DNA of 42,875 bases, taken from contig CAKZVT010000001.1 of the NCBI GenBank assembly GCA_937922435.1, positions 1 through 42,875 of the forward strand, read 5' to 3'. Below are positions 31,798 to 38,835 of this stretch, piece by piece. Made by a program: the position numbers and the translations under genes. The notes under the pieces were generated by a model, which saw nothing but the letters and a program-made list of their open reading frames with translations, was not told where the DNA came from and searched no databases. Numbering within the stretch: the stretch's first letter is position 1; the number at the start of each line of letters is the position of its first letter. This DNA comes from an uncultured Prevotella sp. GTDB taxonomy: Bacteria; Bacteroidota; Bacteroidia; Bacteroidales; Bacteroidaceae.

Positions 31798-31878
31798 AAA
31801 ATGTCGTCTTTTAGCTTGCAAAAGACGGCATTTTACAATGTAAAAGGTGGCCTTTTATAAGCTAAAAGGCCACCTTTT
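31798..31878. repeat. 22-bp periodic palindrome array 8 (4 modules)
   Basis: Modules begin at 31798, 31820, 31842 and 31864. The last two, AAAAGGTGGCCTTTT and AAAAGGCCACCTTTT, form a perfect compensated hairpin. It starts 24 bp after the barrel gene and ends 2 bp before element copy 2. Confidence 0.92.
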
Positions 31879-31880
31879 GC

Positions 31881-32159
31881 GGTTCATCCGCAAATCTGTT
31901 GGATGGTTGGTGAAGGTTTTTCCGTTTATATATTGCTGCAAGTCAGGCTGTCGCTAATATGTTTTGGCGGATTTGCAATCCGCCGAAAAGTAATATAAGG
32001 ATTTGCAATCCGCTCAAACCACACCGCCATGAGGTAAATGTTGGGGTATGTGCGGATTGCAAATCCGCAATTAGAAACCGCCGGATTGCAAATCCGGCGG
32101 AACAAATGCTTTCATTAATAGACCTTGTATGTCATCCAAACAAGCTGCGGAGAACTGCC
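31881..32159. repeat. Palindromic element with terminal inverted repeats (copy 2)
   Basis: The left end GGTTCATCCGCAAATCTG (31881) and the right end (32133-32159, complement beginning GGCAGTTCTCCGCAGC) form imperfect inverted repeats. The core carries four copies of the GGATTTGCAATCCGC motif or its complement, at 31966-31984, 31999-32013, 32052-32068 and 32078-32100; the last has 10-bp arms CCGCCGGATT. It is non-coding and closely related to copy 3 at 41271-41527. Confidence 0.88.
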
Positions 32160-32167
32160 TTTTACAA

Positions 32168-32254
32168 ATTAATAATTAAGAGTTAAGAATTAAGAAAATC
32201 ACCGTTGCTGTTTCAAAGCATATTTTCTTAATTCTTAACTCTTAATTCTTAATT
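32168..32254. repeat. Inverted arrays of the AATTAAGA-type repeat
   Basis: AATTAAGAGTTAAGAATTAA (within 32168-32199) and its complement (32222-32254) form a hairpin of about 30 bp with a 22-nt loop. It lies just after the typA stop and could act as its transcript end. The same units occur upstream of the cca and typA promoters. Confidence 0.7.
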
Positions 32255-32267
32255 ACAACAAAGTTGT

Positions 32268-34070
32268 TTATTGCTTGTTCGCTCGCTTGCGGTCGTTGTG
32301 GTCGAGGATGATTTTGCGCATGCGCATCGACTTCGGCGTAACCTCGACAAGCTCGTCCTCCTTGATGTATTCGAGGGCTTCCTCGAGCGAGAGGATGGTG
32401 CGCGGCACGATGCGCGCCTTGTCGTCAGAGCCGCTGGCGCGTGTGTTTGTAAGCTGTTTTGCCTTAGTCACGTTCACCACGAGGTCGTTGTCGTGTACGT
32501 GTTCACCTACAACCTCGCCGGCGTAGACCTCTTCGCCCGGGTCGATGAAGAACTTGCCGCGGTCTTGCAGCTTGTCTATTGAATAGGCGTAGGCCGTTCC
32601 CGTCTCTATCGCTATCATGCTGCCGTTGATGCGTCGGGTGATGTCTCCCTTGTAAGGCTGGTACTCCTTGAAGCGGTGAGCCATGATGGCTTCGCCCTGA
32701 CTGGCGGTGAGTACGTTGGTGCGCAGGCCGATGATGCCGCGCGAAGGCACGTCGAACTCAATGTTTACGCGGTCTGCCTGGCTCTCCATCGACGTCATTT
32801 CGCCCTTGCGGCGAGTAACCATGTCAATCATCTTGCTGGCAAACTCCTCGGGCACATTGATGGTAAGCTCCTCGATGGGTTCGCATTTCACGCCGTCGAT
32901 TTCCTTGTATATTACCTGCGGTTGGCCTACCTGAAGCTCGTAACCCTCGCGGCGCATGGTCTCGATGAGCACCGAGAGGTGGAGCACACCGCGTCCGCTG
33001 ACAAGCCACTTGTCGGTAGAGTCGCCGAAGGGAGCCACGCGCAGGGCGAGGTTTTTCTCCAATTCCTTCTGCAAGCGGTCGTTGATGTGGCGGCTGGTGA
33101 CGTACTTTCCTTCCTTGCCGAAGAACGGCGAGTCGTTGATTGTGAACAACATGCTCATCGTAGGCTCGTCAATCGCGATGGGGGGAAGCGGCTCGGGGTT
33201 CTCGAAGTCGCAGATGGTGTCGCCTATTTCAAACTTCTCCAGGCCGATGATGGCGCAGATGTCGCCGCTCGATACCTGGCTTGTCTTTACGTGGCCCATG
33301 CCCTCGAAGGTGTGCAGTTCCTTGATTTTGGTCTTCTCCTGCGAGCCGTCGCGGTGGCAGATGGTTATGTTCATGCCCTCGGTAAGCGTGCCGCGGTGGA
33401 CGCGACCTACGGCTATTCGGCCGGTGTAGCTTGAATAGTCGAGGCTGGTTATGAGCATCTGGGGCGTTCCTTCGAGTGCGCGCGGGGCCGGGATTACCTC
33501 CACAATCTTGTCGAGCAGGTAGTTGATGTTGTCCGTAGGCACTTTGTAGTCCTCGCCCATCCAGCCGTTCTTGGCCGAGCCGTACACCACGGGGAAGTCC
33601 AGCTGGTCTTCGGTGGCGTTGAGCGAGAACATCAGGTCGAACACCATCTCGTACACTTCCTCGGGACGGCAGTTGGGTTTGTCAACCTTGTTGACCACAA
33701 CTATTGGCTTCAGGCCGATTTGCAGAGCCTTCTGAAGCACGAAGCGGGTCTGCGGCATAGGGCCTTCGAAGGCGTCAACCAGCAGCAGGCAGCCGTCGGC
33801 CATGTTCAAGACGCGCTCCACTTCGCCGCCGAAGTCGGAGTGTCCCGGGGTGTCTATGATGTTGATTTTCGTACCTTTCCAGTTGATGGAAACGTTCTTT
33901 GAGAGTATGGTTATTCCTCGCTCACGCTCCAGGTCGTTGCTGTCGAGCACCTGGCCGCTCAAGTCCTGTCCGTCGCGGAACAGGTTTCCGGCCAACATCA
34001 TCTTGTCCACGAGCGTGGTCTTGCCGTGGTCTACGTGGGCGATAATCGCTATGTTCCTAATGTCTTGCAT
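32268..34070 (-). CDS. typA: Translational GTPase TypA/BipA
   Basis: A ribosome-associated GTPase that helps 50S assembly and growth under stress. The 600-aa protein is full length. The G domain at residues 1 to about 200 has the P-loop AHVDHGKTTLVDKM near residue 10, the switch I/II regions (RERGITI, DTPGHSDFGGEV) and VVNKVDKP. A beta-barrel domain, EF-G-like domains III and V (EFASKMIDMVTRRKGEM, DVPSRGIIGLR) and the BipA-specific C-terminal domain (KLQDRGKFFIDPGEEVYAGEVVG) follow. Transcription starts from a promoter with heptad repeats 25 bp upstream. Confidence 0.97.
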   Translation of the reverse strand: MQDIRNIAIIAHVDHGKTTLVDKMMLAGNLFRDGQDLSGQVLDSNDLERERGITILSKNVSINWKGTKINIIDTPGHSDFGGEVERVLNMADGCLLLVDAFEGPMPQTRFVLQKALQIGLKPIVVVNKVDKPNCRPEEVYEMVFDLMFSLNATEDQLDFPVVYGSAKNGWMGEDYKVPTDNINYLLDKIVEVIPAPRALEGTPQMLITSLDYSSYTGRIAVGRVHRGTLTEGMNITICHRDGSQEKTKIKELHTFEGMGHVKTSQVSSGDICAIIGLEKFEIGDTICDFENPEPLPPIAIDEPTMSMLFTINDSPFFGKEGKYVTSRHINDRLQKELEKNLALRVAPFGDSTDKWLVSGRGVLHLSVLIETMRREGYELQVGQPQVIYKEIDGVKCEPIEELTINVPEEFASKMIDMVTRRKGEMTSMESQADRVNIEFDVPSRGIIGLRTNVLTASQGEAIMAHRFKEYQPYKGDITRRINGSMIAIETGTAYAYSIDKLQDRGKFFIDPGEEVYAGEVVGEHVHDNDLVVNVTKAKQLTNTRASGSDDKARIVPRTILSLEEALEYIKEDELVEVTPKSMRMRKIILDHNDRKRANKQ

Positions 34071-34094
34071 ACTAATACCTTATAAAATCGGGTG

Positions 34095-34141
34095 CAAAAT
34101 TACATCTTTAAATTAAGAATTAAGAATTAAGAGTTAAGAAA
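34095..34141 (-). promoter_or_regulatory. typA promoter with upstream 7-bp tandem repeats
   Basis: On the minus strand TAATTTTG (34102-34095) is the -7 box, 24 bp from the start. Eight bp upstream begin CTTAATT units (three) and a CTTAACT unit, nearly the same tract as at the cca promoter. Confidence 0.68.
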
Positions 34142-34292
34142 ATTACTATGTGCAGGGCGTTTTCAGCGTTTTGTAACATGGCGTTACGGTTTCTTTGCGT
34201 GTGCTTCGTCAGCTCTGTTTATGTGGCGGATAATGAGGAAAATCATGCCTCTCATATTCCTTTTTACTGTTTTTACGGAACATCCTGCTACA

Positions 34293-34429
34293 ATCCAGGA
34301 GGTCGGTAGCTGTCATGCCGCACTCCGATACGGCATCCAGTAATGTATATTAGCCTTTCTTTTATGTTTTAGTTTTGTCTACTGGATGCCGCATCGGGGT
34401 GCGGCATGACAGTTACCGACTGCCTGGAT
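34293..34429. repeat. Palindromic element, inner part only (copy 4)
   Basis: Two arms of about 50 bp (34293-34342 and 34380-34429) form an imperfect inverted repeat around a 37-nt loop. Each arm has CTGTCATGCCGCAC and a GCCGCA/TGCGGC-type inner palindrome, as in copy 1. I see no GGTTCATCCGC outer ends. The remainder of 34143-34981 holds array 9 and no supported gene. Confidence 0.82.
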
Positions 34430-34545
34430 TTGGGCAGATAACGCTTGAGTGTTGTTTCAAAAAGCAATGATAACGGCGCGAAACGGTGGCAATGTGTCAA
34501 CATGAGAATGTCGTCGGTTTTGCGTGAAATAGAGAACGGCGGGGC

Positions 34546-34714
34546 AGGAAACGGCCTTCCGTACCGCCGTTTGCGGCCTTCGGCTGTGCTGTTAGCGCCC
34601 TTTCGTCTTGTAAAAGACTGTCTTTTGCAATGCGGTTGACGGCCTTTTGCAGGCGCAAAGGCCGTCGTTTCATGCCGTGTTGACGGCTTTTGGCGGTGCA
34701 AAACACGGCCTTTT
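34546..34714. repeat. 22-bp periodic palindrome array 9 (about 8 modules)
   Basis: Modules begin at 34546 and every 22 bp to 34700. Several inner ones are strongly degenerate (for example TGTTAGCGCCCTTTC at 34590), but the register is kept. The best are AAAAGACTGTCTTTT (34612), CAAAGGCCGTCGTTT (34656) and AAAACACGGCCTTTT (34700). It is the longest array in the window. Confidence 0.78.
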
Positions 34715-34981
34715 GCAGTGTTTCCCCGTGCTGTTCTATTGCACAAATGATATGCGTAAATGCGTAAGTTGTTGATGTTGTGTGTTTTAACTTTGCACAC
34801 TTCTGCTTGCGATATTTCCGCGCGGAAGTTTTGTTTTGCAAAATATCGCCGTCCTGGAGCGTCAATGTAAATCAATGTGTCACGGCTTTTCGCCATGTCG
34901 CAGCAAAACGTCAGGCGTAAGTTTTGCGTTATATTGTTTTACAAAAAGCCGAATGTTAAAAAACGCTTGCACGCCGGTAGA

Positions 34982-35027
34982 TTTTTAATTTTTAATTTTT
35001 AATTTTTCATTTAAAGTAGTACCTTTG
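34982..35027 (+). promoter_or_regulatory. rpsO promoter with upstream 7-bp tandem repeats
   Basis: TACCTTTG (35020-35027) is the -7 box. TTTTTAA occurs three times followed by TTTTTCA (34983-35009), ending about 10 bp before it. The leader to the rpsO start is about 100 nt with some GC-rich pairing potential, which might serve S15 autoregulation as in other bacteria; that is inference. Confidence 0.68.
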
Positions 35028-35134
35028 CACCCGAATTCGGAAAATCCGATGCATTCGACGACGGCCGCGCCCGTGATTGAGGCGCAGTTCCGCCCGAAGG
35101 ATGTAATTAGAAACTTTTAATCAATCACAAACAA

Positions 35135-35404
35135 ATGTATTTAGATTCAGCTAAAAAGCAGGAAATCTTCGGCAAGTACGGCGCGTCTAACACTGACACT
35201 GGTTCGGCAGAGAGCCAGATAGCATTGTTCTCATACCGTATTGCCCACTTGACGGAGCACCTTAAGCAGCACCACAAGGACCACGTAACGCAGCGTTCGC
35301 TGACCATCCTCGTCGGCAAGCGCCGCCGTCTGCTTGACTATCTGTACAAGCGCGACATCAACCGTTACCGTGCCATCATCAAGGCTCTCGGTCTGCGCCG
35401 TTAA
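35135..35404 (+). CDS. rpsO: 30S ribosomal protein S15
   Basis: An 89-aa primary 16S rRNA-binding protein of the small-subunit platform. It has the conserved GSAESQIALFSYRIAHLTEHLKQH-type core (here residues about 28-50), then HHKDHVTQRSLTILVGKRRRLLDYL, the rRNA-binding helices, and the C-terminal YRAIIKALGLRR. Full family length. It is a single-gene unit with its own promoter and a very strong terminator hairpin. Confidence 0.98.
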   Translation: MYLDSAKKQEIFGKYGASNTDTGSAESQIALFSYRIAHLTEHLKQHHKDHVTQRSLTILVGKRRRLLDYLYKRDINRYRAIIKALGLRR

Positions 35405-35430
35405 GCGAAGTCATTGAAGAATAGATTTTT

Positions 35431-35486
35431 GAGAAAAGACGAAAGCGCGAGCTACAATGTTGTAGCTCGCGCTTTCGTCTTTTCTC
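35431..35486 (+). terminator. Long hairpin terminator of rpsO
   Basis: A perfect 27-bp stem (35431-35457 with 35460-35486) and a 2-nt centre. The stem ends in GAGAAAAGACG and CGTCTTTTCTC, so the T-rich tract is inside the stem. An unusually long intrinsic-terminator-like palindrome that works the same on both strands. Confidence 0.85.
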
Positions 35487-35488
35487 GT

Positions 35489-35524
35489 GGGAGTTAAAGG
35501 AGTTATAGAAGTTAAAGGAGTTAC
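35489..35524. repeat. Short array of the 9-bp AGTTAAAGG-like repeat
   Basis: GGAGTTAAAGGAGTTATAG and AAGTTAAAGGAGTTACAG in tandem directly after the rpsO hairpin. Only one orientation is present here, unlike 8138-8305 and 26850-26989. Confidence 0.6.
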
Positions 35525-35606
35525 AGCCGAATGCCTTGCTTATTGCTTCCGGCGTATCAGTCTCATTGGGCTTATCCGGCCAATTGGGCCTATTCTTTAA
35601 TTAAAA

Positions 35607-35858
35607 TCACACGAACGGCAGGGCTATGAACAGTGCGCCTCCTGCCAGTGTGATGAGGAAATACGCCAATCGGGGGCTTTTCAGCCGGTCGTGGCACCAC
35701 AGGCTTAGCACTGTTCCGACGGCTCCCATGAGCGTGAACAATGCTGCTGCCTGCAAGTATTGCGGTTCGCCGAACCACGCTTTGGCTATGGCAACCATGA
35801 CGATGAGCATTATTATGACCGCTACTTGCAGCCATGCGAGTATGTTTTGTTTGAGCAT
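35607..35858 (-). CDS. Small membrane protein A (83 aa)
   Basis: Three predicted membrane helices: WLQVAVIIMLIVMVAIAKAW, LFTLMGAVGTVLSLW and YFLITLAGGALFIALPFV, with the charged CHDRLKSPR loop between the last two. No family recognised. It is the last of three tandem tiny membrane-protein genes below folK, starting 12 bp after the previous stop, so the three are probably one transcript. The ORF is supported by its hydrophobic pattern and tight packing. Confidence 0.75.
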   Translation of the reverse strand: MLKQNILAWLQVAVIIMLIVMVAIAKAWFGEPQYLQAAALFTLMGAVGTVLSLWCHDRLKSPRLAYFLITLAGGALFIALPFV

Positions 35859-35870
35859 GACGGTGCGTTT

Positions 35871-36134
35871 TTAGTTCCACCAGCCTGTGGTTACTCCCAA
35901 GATGACGGCCACGAGACCGACGAGCGCGTCGAGGCCGCAGACGTATATGTAGTTCTGCGGCCGTCCCTTGCGCGTCAGCAGGGCGTGGGCTACGCCCGCG
36001 ATGCCGAACGCCAGCAGGGCGATGGACGTTGTGACGGAAAACCATTTGATGTCGCCAATGAGTACGGCGAGGATGAATGCCGTCATGAAAAGCATGTCGG
36101 CGTATGCGAAAAACTTTACAAGCAGGTTGTTCAT
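35871..36134 (-). CDS. Small membrane protein B (87 aa)
   Basis: Three predicted helices: ADMLFMTAFILAVLIGDI, SVTTSIALLAFGIAGVAHAL and ALVGLVAVILGVTTGW, with a basic RKGRPQN loop. The start at 36134 is preferred over 36182 because it removes a polar, non-conserved-looking extension and leaves a 31-bp gap with an A-rich leader (AAAAACAAAACT). No family recognised. Same strand and tight spacing as its neighbours. Confidence 0.75.
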   Translation of the reverse strand: MNNLLVKFFAYADMLFMTAFILAVLIGDIKWFSVTTSIALLAFGIAGVAHALLTRKGRPQNYIYVCGLDALVGLVAVILGVTTGWWN

Positions 36135-36165
36135 AGTTTTGTTTTTTATAAGGGTTGGTAGGCAT

Positions 36166-36456
36166 TTACAGCATCGTTGCAAGTGCCATGACTATGAAGC
36201 CGATGCCCCATAGGGTGAACAATATGCCGAGGAAGAATGTAAACCACGCGCTTTTCCCGCGCTTTTTCTTGTCGCGGTATCGCTTGAAATCGGTTACGCC
36301 GATTGTAAGGGCAAGCAGTCCGCCAAACAAGTGGAGCCATGCCGGAGAGGCTTCCTTCTCCTTCAGGCAGACGTAAAGCACGAGGACGATGCCTCCCAGG
36401 AGGGTGTTTACGTCGTCCCAGCTGAATTGTTTGTCACTTTCTGAAATCATCTTCAT
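36166..36456 (-). CDS. Small membrane protein C (96 aa)
   Basis: A polar N-terminus of about 17 residues, then three hydrophobic segments: LLGGIVLVLYVCL, LHLFGGLLALTIGVTDF and FTFFLGILFTLWGIGFIVMAL, with the basic KRYRDKKKRGKS loop before the last. No family recognised. It starts 17 bp after the folK stop, so it probably extends the ftsX-to-folK transcript. Confidence 0.75.
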   Translation of the reverse strand: MKMISESDKQFSWDDVNTLLGGIVLVLYVCLKEKEASPAWLHLFGGLLALTIGVTDFKRYRDKKKRGKSAWFTFFLGILFTLWGIGFIVMALATML

Positions 36457-36473
36457 GTCTTGGTGCGTGCTTT

Positions 36474-36890
36474 TTATGATGTGTGTTCAAGTATTTCGCC
36501 GAGCGGAAGCATCACGAAGTCGCGCTCGTGCATCAGCGGATGCGGTATTTTCAGGTCGGGTTCGTCCATGCGGAGGTCGTCATACAGCAGTATGTCGATG
36601 TCTATTATGCGGTCATGATACCGCCCGTCGACGGACTTCGCGGTGCGCCCCATCTCGCGCTCAATGGCCTGTGTGGCCTCAAGAAGGCCGCGCGGAGAGA
36701 GCTGTGTGTCGATGCACACGGCGGCGTTCATGAACATGTTGCCGGACGAAAAGCCCCACGGCTCGGTCTCGTGGAACGAACTCGTGCGCACAACCGTGCC
36801 CACACGTTCGCCAAGAAGGCGTATCGCGGTCTCCAAGTTGAGCCTGCGGTCGCCGAGGTTGGTGCCTAATCCGAGATAAACCGTGTGCAT
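36474..36890 (-). CDS. folK: 6-hydroxymethyl-7,8-dihydropterin pyrophosphokinase
   Basis: Transfers pyrophosphate from ATP to 6-hydroxymethyl-7,8-dihydropterin in folate synthesis. The 138-aa protein has LGLGTNLGDR at the N-terminus, the ETEPWGF substrate loop, and the metal-binding RIIDIDILLYDD followed by IPHPLMHERDFVMLPL. Full length and active-looking. folE, which starts the same pathway, is on the other strand 24 kb away. It lies 98 bp below queA, separated by an inverted repeat. Confidence 0.96.
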   Translation of the reverse strand: MHTVYLGLGTNLGDRRLNLETAIRLLGERVGTVVRTSSFHETEPWGFSSGNMFMNAAVCIDTQLSPRGLLEATQAIEREMGRTAKSVDGRYHDRIIDIDILLYDDLRMDEPDLKIPHPLMHERDFVMLPLGEILEHTS

Positions 36891-36898
36891 ATTTTATA

Positions 36899-36984
36899 AG
36901 TGAAGAGTGAAGAACGAAGAGTGAAGAATATAAATGCTATGCAGGAGTATTTAATTCTTCACTCTTAACTTTTCGTTCTTCACT
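36899..36984. repeat. Inverted AGAGTGAAGAA-type arrays between queA and folK
   Basis: GTGAAGAACGAAGAGTGAAG and its near complement (36952-36984) can form a stem of about 25 bp with a loop of roughly 30 nt. The unit AGTGAAGAA is related to that in the duplicated segments at 16071 and 16489. Confidence 0.68.
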
Positions 36985-36988
36985 CCCT

Positions 36989-38107
36989 TTAGTCGTTCAC
37001 AATAAGCATCGCGTCGCCGTAGCAGCCGAACTTGTAGCCGTTCTTCAAGGCCGTGTCGTATGCCTCCATGACAAGCTCGTAGCCGCCGAACGCGGCGGTA
37101 GACATAAGCAGCGGCGACATTGGATGATAGAAGTTGGATATCATCGAGTCGGCAACGCCGAACTCATACGGTGGGAAGATGAACTTGTTAGTCCAGCCCT
37201 CGTACTCCTTCAGTAGCTTGTCCGTGCCTACGGCGGTCTCCGTAGCCTTTGCAACGCTTGTGCCCACGGCGCACACATGGTGGCCGGCCAGCTTCGCCTG
37301 GTTTACCGTCTTGCAGGCATCGGCACCTATGAACATCTGCTCCGAGTCCATCTTGTGCTTCGTAAGGTCCTCCACCTCGATGTCGTGGAAGTTGCCCAAG
37401 GCGCAGTGCAGCGTTATGAAGGCAAACTCTATGCCCTTTATTTCCATGCGCTTCATCAGCTCGCGGCTGAAGTGCAGACCCGAAGCCGGGGCTGTAACCG
37501 CGCCTTCGTTCTTGGCGAAAATGCACTGGAAGTCGTCCAAATCCTCGGGAGTCGCCGGGCGGCGGTCGACGATGTAGTGGGGCAGTGGTGCCTCGCCGAG
37601 CGCGTAGAGGTCGCGCTTGAACTCGTCATGAGGGCAGTCGTAGAGGAAGCGCAGCGTGCGTCCGCGGCTCGTTGTGTTGTCAATCACCTCGGCAACCATC
37701 GTTCCGCTGTCGTCGAAAAACAGCTTGTTGCCTATTCGTATTTTGCGTGCCGGCTCTACGAGAACGTCCCACAGGCGCATCTCTTCGTTCAGTTCGCGCA
37801 GCAGGAACACCTCTATTTTTGCGTCGGTCTTCTCCTTCGTGCCGTAAAGACGTGCCGGAAAGACCTTCGTGTCGTTGAAGATGAAGGCGTCGCCCTCGTC
37901 GAAATAGTCAAGTATGTTGCGGAAATCAAGGTACTCGGGGTTGCCTTCCTCGTCTTTAAGAGGTTCTCCCTTGTCGTCCGTCTTGTACATGTCGATTTTC
38001 TGTGAAACCCTGTGCAGCACCATCAACCGGCATTCGTCGCGGTGGTATGGCGGGTTAAGGGCTATGGCTTCTTCAGGCAGTTTGAACTTGAATTGTGACA
38101 GTTTCAT
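36989..38107 (-). CDS. queA: S-adenosylmethionine:tRNA ribosyltransferase-isomerase
   Basis: Transfers the ribosyl part of SAM to preQ1 in tRNA, making epoxyqueuosine in the wobble base of Asp, Asn, His and Tyr tRNAs. The 372-aa protein starts MKLSQFKFKLPEEAIALNP and has FNDTKVFPARL, the EVFLLREL region, ASGLHFS and TLHCALGNFHDI, all family motifs. Slightly longer than many QueA proteins because of an inserted YKTDDKGEPLKDEEGNPEYL segment near residue 35-55. The start at 38107 overlaps the truB stop by 4 bp. A longer reading to 38302 is rejected because it lies over truB. Confidence 0.96.
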   Translation of the reverse strand: MKLSQFKFKLPEEAIALNPPYHRDECRLMVLHRVSQKIDMYKTDDKGEPLKDEEGNPEYLDFRNILDYFDEGDAFIFNDTKVFPARLYGTKEKTDAKIEVFLLRELNEEMRLWDVLVEPARKIRIGNKLFFDDSGTMVAEVIDNTTSRGRTLRFLYDCPHDEFKRDLYALGEAPLPHYIVDRRPATPEDLDDFQCIFAKNEGAVTAPASGLHFSRELMKRMEIKGIEFAFITLHCALGNFHDIEVEDLTKHKMDSEQMFIGADACKTVNQAKLAGHHVCAVGTSVAKATETAVGTDKLLKEYEGWTNKFIFPPYEFGVADSMISNFYHPMSPLLMSTAAFGGYELVMEAYDTALKNGYKFGCYGDAMLIVND

Positions 38108-38829
38108 ATCTTGTTTTCCTCCGTTATTATGTCTTCTATTGTCTGTTTGTCGAGCCACTGGGGAAAGTCGTCGAGCGTAACGCAGTCTTCCACGCGCACG
38201 TCTCCTACTCTTGTGCGGCGCAATGCGGTAAGGTATGCGCCGCTGCCGAGGGCTTCGCCGATGTCGCGTGCCAACGCACGGATGTACGTTCCCTTGCCGC
38301 ACACCACGCGGATTGACATCTGCATCAGCTCGGGCGAGAACGAGGTAAGCTCTATTTCGTCTATTTTCAGCGTCTTGGGCTTAAGCTCCACGTCCCTGCC
38401 TTTGCGCATAAGGTCATACGCGCGGTCGCCGTTCACCTTGCAGGCGGAGTACGCCGGCGGCACTTGTTGGATTTCTCCGACGAACGTTTGCAGCTTTTCC
38501 TCGATGAGGCTGCGCGTTATGTGCTCCGTGGGGAACGTCGCGTTGACGGGATGTTCCATGTCGTAGCTGGCCGTGGTCGCGCCGAGTTGCAGCGTGGCCG
38601 TGTATTCCTTGGTGTGCAGTTGCAGCTCTTCTATGCGCTTGGTGGCGCGTCCCGTACAGAGTATTAGCACGCCGGTGGCCAGCGGGTCGAGCGTTCCGGC
38701 GTGGCCGGTCTTCATGCGTTTCACGCCGAGCTTCTGCGAAATGAGGTAGCGGACGCGTGCCAGCGCGCCGAAACTTGACATCCTGTAAGGCTTGTCAAGG
38801 CATATTATTTCTCCTTCGTGGAAGTTCAT
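38104..38829 (-). CDS. truB: tRNA pseudouridine-55 synthase
   Basis: Makes pseudouridine 55 in the T loop of tRNAs. The 241-aa protein has the KMGHAGTLDPLATGVL-type active-site block with catalytic Asp48 (here KTGHAGTLDPLATG), the YTATLQLG segment, PPAYSACKVNGDRAY and VVCGKGTYIRALARDIGE. The C-terminal PUA-like part is short, as in other Bacteroidota. It lies 6 bp after uppP and overlaps queA by 4 bp, so the three are clearly co-transcribed. Confidence 0.96.
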   Translation of the reverse strand: MNFHEGEIICLDKPYRMSSFGALARVRYLISQKLGVKRMKTGHAGTLDPLATGVLILCTGRATKRIEELQLHTKEYTATLQLGATTASYDMEHPVNATFPTEHITRSLIEEKLQTFVGEIQQVPPAYSACKVNGDRAYDLMRKGRDVELKPKTLKIDEIELTSFSPELMQMSIRVVCGKGTYIRALARDIGEALGSGAYLTALRRTRVGDVRVEDCVTLDDFPQWLDKQTIEDIITEENKI

Positions 38830-38835
38830 CGGCCA

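Noticed and set aside
38108..38302. 65-residue N-terminal extension of QueA
   Set aside because: It is wholly inside truB in another frame and very arginine-rich; the family N-terminus begins exactly at 38107.
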